A stretch of 64,000 nt of DNA from Halodurantibacterium flavum (GTDB lineage: Bacteria > Pseudomonadota > Alphaproteobacteria > Rhodobacterales > Rhodobacteraceae), in the NCBI RefSeq assembly GCF_042681825.1, contig NZ_JBHUGH010000010.1, positions 62,001 through 126,000 on the forward strand, read 5' to 3'. Position numbers and translations under genes: made by a program. The notes under the pieces were generated by a model. It had not been told where the DNA came from, searched no databases, and saw only the letters and a list, made by a program, of their open reading frames with translations. Of this stretch, positions 62,777 through 64,000 are shown in pieces. The number at the start of each line of letters is the position of its first letter. Within the stretch, counting starts at the first letter, position 1.

Positions 62777-64000
62777 ATGGGTGATCAGAACAAAAATCTC
62801 CTGCTCGCCACGGCGCTGAGCTTTATCGTGATCCTCGTCTGGTTCGTCCTGTTCCCGCCCGAACAGCAGGCGATGGACCCGATTGCCGACGGTGCGGTTG
62901 CGGAACAGGCCGGTGGGGTCGCCCCTGCGCCACCCACGGGGCTGGACGGCGCCGGGATTCCCGATGCGCCCAGCGAGGTTGCCGCCGAGATCCCCCGCGT
63001 CGCGATCGAGACGCCGCGGCTTGCCGGATCGATCTCGCTTCAGGGCGGGCGGATCGACGACCTTCTTTTGCGCGACTACCGGGAAACCACCGACCCCGAT
63101 TCCGCGAATGTGCGCCTCTTGCAGCCGGTCGGCGGCCAAAGCGCCTATTACGCCCTTTACGGCTGGTCGCCGGGCGGCTCGCTGGGCTTTGAGGATGTGC
63201 CGGACGCCAGCACGATCTGGACGCTGGCCGAAGGCGAAGTTCTTGCGCCGGGCCAGCCCGTTGTTCTGACATGGGAAAACGACAGCGGCCTGACCTTTAC
63301 ACGCCGGATCGAGATCGACGAGAACTTCCTCTTCACCGTCACCGAGGGCGTCTCGAACGCGGGCGAGGCGGCGGTGCGCATGACGCCTTATGGCATCGTC
63401 GCGCGCCATGGGCGCCCCGACACTGTCGATTTCTTCATCCTGCACGAAGGCGTCGTGCAGATGAGCGATGGCAGCCTCGAAGAATCGAAATACCGCCACA
63501 TGGCCGATTTCCCGGTGGTGGAACGGGAACGCGCCCGTGCCGAGATCACGGAGGTCACCTCGAACGGGTGGATCGGGTTTACCGACAAATACTGGATGAC
63601 GACGCTGATCCCGACCCCGGGCCAGCCCTTTACGGCGGTGTCGAAATACGTCCCCAACGCCGACATCTACCAGACCGAGACTCGTCTGCCCGCCGTGACG
63701 GTTGAACCCGGCCAGTCCGCCGAGATGCAGACCATGCTCTTTGCCGGCGCGAAAGAGTGGGAGACGATCCGCAACTATCAGAACGATCTCGGCATCGACC
63801 GTTTCATCGATTCGATCGACTGGGGATGGTTCTTCTTCCTGACCAAGCCGATCTTTGCCGTGCTGCACTGGCTCAACGGGTTCATCGGCAACATGGGCTG
63901 GTCGATCATCGCGCTGACGCTGATCCTCAAGGCGATCCTCTTTCCGCTGGCCTACAAGTCCTATGTCTCGATGGCCCGGATGAAGGAACTTCAGCCCGAG
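62777..64000 (+). CDS. yidC: Membrane protein insertase YidC, 3' end cut
   Basis: Inserts and folds inner-membrane proteins, alone or with Sec. Starts at ATG 62777 (MGDQNKNLLLATALSF), giving the N-terminal span, and runs open for 408 residues to the window edge. The large periplasmic domain (about 60-340) contains TPYGIVARHGRPD and NGWIGFTDKYWMTTLIP. The first conserved insertase span begins at WFFFLTKPIFAVLHWLNGFIGNMGWSIIALTLILKAILFPLAYKSYVSMARM. The full protein of about 600 residues would continue beyond the window. Confident. Confidence 0.97.
   Translation, partial: MGDQNKNLLLATALSFIVILVWFVLFPPEQQAMDPIADGAVAEQAGGVAPAPPTGLDGAGIPDAPSEVAAEIPRVAIETPRLAGSISLQGGRIDDLLLRDYRETTDPDSANVRLLQPVGGQSAYYALYGWSPGGSLGFEDVPDASTIWTLAEGEVLAPGQPVVLTWENDSGLTFTRRIEIDENFLFTVTEGVSNAGEAAVRMTPYGIVARHGRPDTVDFFILHEGVVQMSDGSLEESKYRHMADFPVVERERARAEITEVTSNGWIGFTDKYWMTTLIPTPGQPFTAVSKYVPNADIYQTETRLPAVTVEPGQSAEMQTMLFAGAKEWETIRNYQNDLGIDRFIDSIDWGWFFFLTKPIFAVLHWLNGFIGNMGWSIIALTLILKAILFPLAYKSYVSMARMKELQPE

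Noticed and set aside
1..64000. CRISPR arrays, insertion sequences, prophage or defence islands
   Set aside because: No regularly spaced repeats, transposases, integrases, phage structural genes or recognised defence genes were seen on either strand.

Overview
The window is GC-rich, densely packed chromosomal DNA from an alphaproteobacterium, most likely a member of the Rhodobacterales (Rhodobacter/Paracoccus/Roseobacter group). The clues are the petABC (fbcFBC) cytochrome bc1 operon, putA with a divergent Lrp-type putR, the opgGIHC gene order known from Rhodobacter sphaeroides, the aerobic cobalamin genes cobB/cobA/bluB/cobF, TRAP transporters, and several short proteins I associate with this order. 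No insertion sequence, prophage, CRISPR array, rRNA operon or plasmid backbone is visible. Genus and species cannot be fixed from the sequence alone.

Layout. 1-3.4 kb: cobalamin synthesis (cobB cut by the window start, cobA, bluB on the other strand, cobF). 3.4-6.7 kb, minus strand: a 115-residue protein in the genomic position that popZ occupies in other alphaproteobacteria, then tolC, pcm and a LuxR-type response regulator. 7.0-10.4 kb: tRNA-Cys and a TRAP uptake system whose permease genes converge on its binding-protein gene. 10.6-16.5 kb: two small lineage-type proteins, ygfZ, an MsbA-like exporter overlapping a protein phosphatase gene, a class V aminotransferase and a DUF305 protein. 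16.6-21.5 kb: a HisC-like aminotransferase, valS with a compositionally odd internal patch, a tiny membrane protein and an Lrp regulator divergent from an ornithine-decarboxylase-like gene. 22.9-26.9 kb: thioesterase, metF divergent from metR with a perfect MetR box between them, suhB and a rhomboid protease.

27-33 kb: putA/putR, tRNA-Leu and metG. 33.2-38 kb: the osmoregulated periplasmic glucan operon opgG-opgI-opgH-opgC, whose genes overlap or nearly touch; opgI is a 53-residue gene. 38-43 kb: a two-subunit NAD-linked formate dehydrogenase with a fused NuoE-NuoF-type beta subunit, followed by a glutathione S-transferase. 43.3-46.1 kb: petABC. 46.1-49.5 kb: the thiamine transporter thiBPQ under a TPP riboswitch. 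49.6-58.9 kb: aroC, an HU-family protein, AMP nucleosidase, a tandem Usp protein, rsmD coupled to an FAD reductase, a Prx5-type peroxiredoxin, phhB coupled to a DUF482 protein, GDPD and RidA. 59-62.6 kb: a type I secretion adaptor/ABC pair divergent from a secreted protein that may be MlaC-like. 62.8 kb to the end: yidC, cut by the window edge.

Most genes are core metabolism or envelope functions. The parts most worth a second look are the PopZ-like candidate at 3.4 kb, the opgI micro-gene, the heterodimeric formate dehydrogenase that lacks the NuoG-type His/Cys cluster motif, the low-GC patch in valS, the cytochrome c1 without the known disulfide loop, and several inverted repeats that look regulatory.
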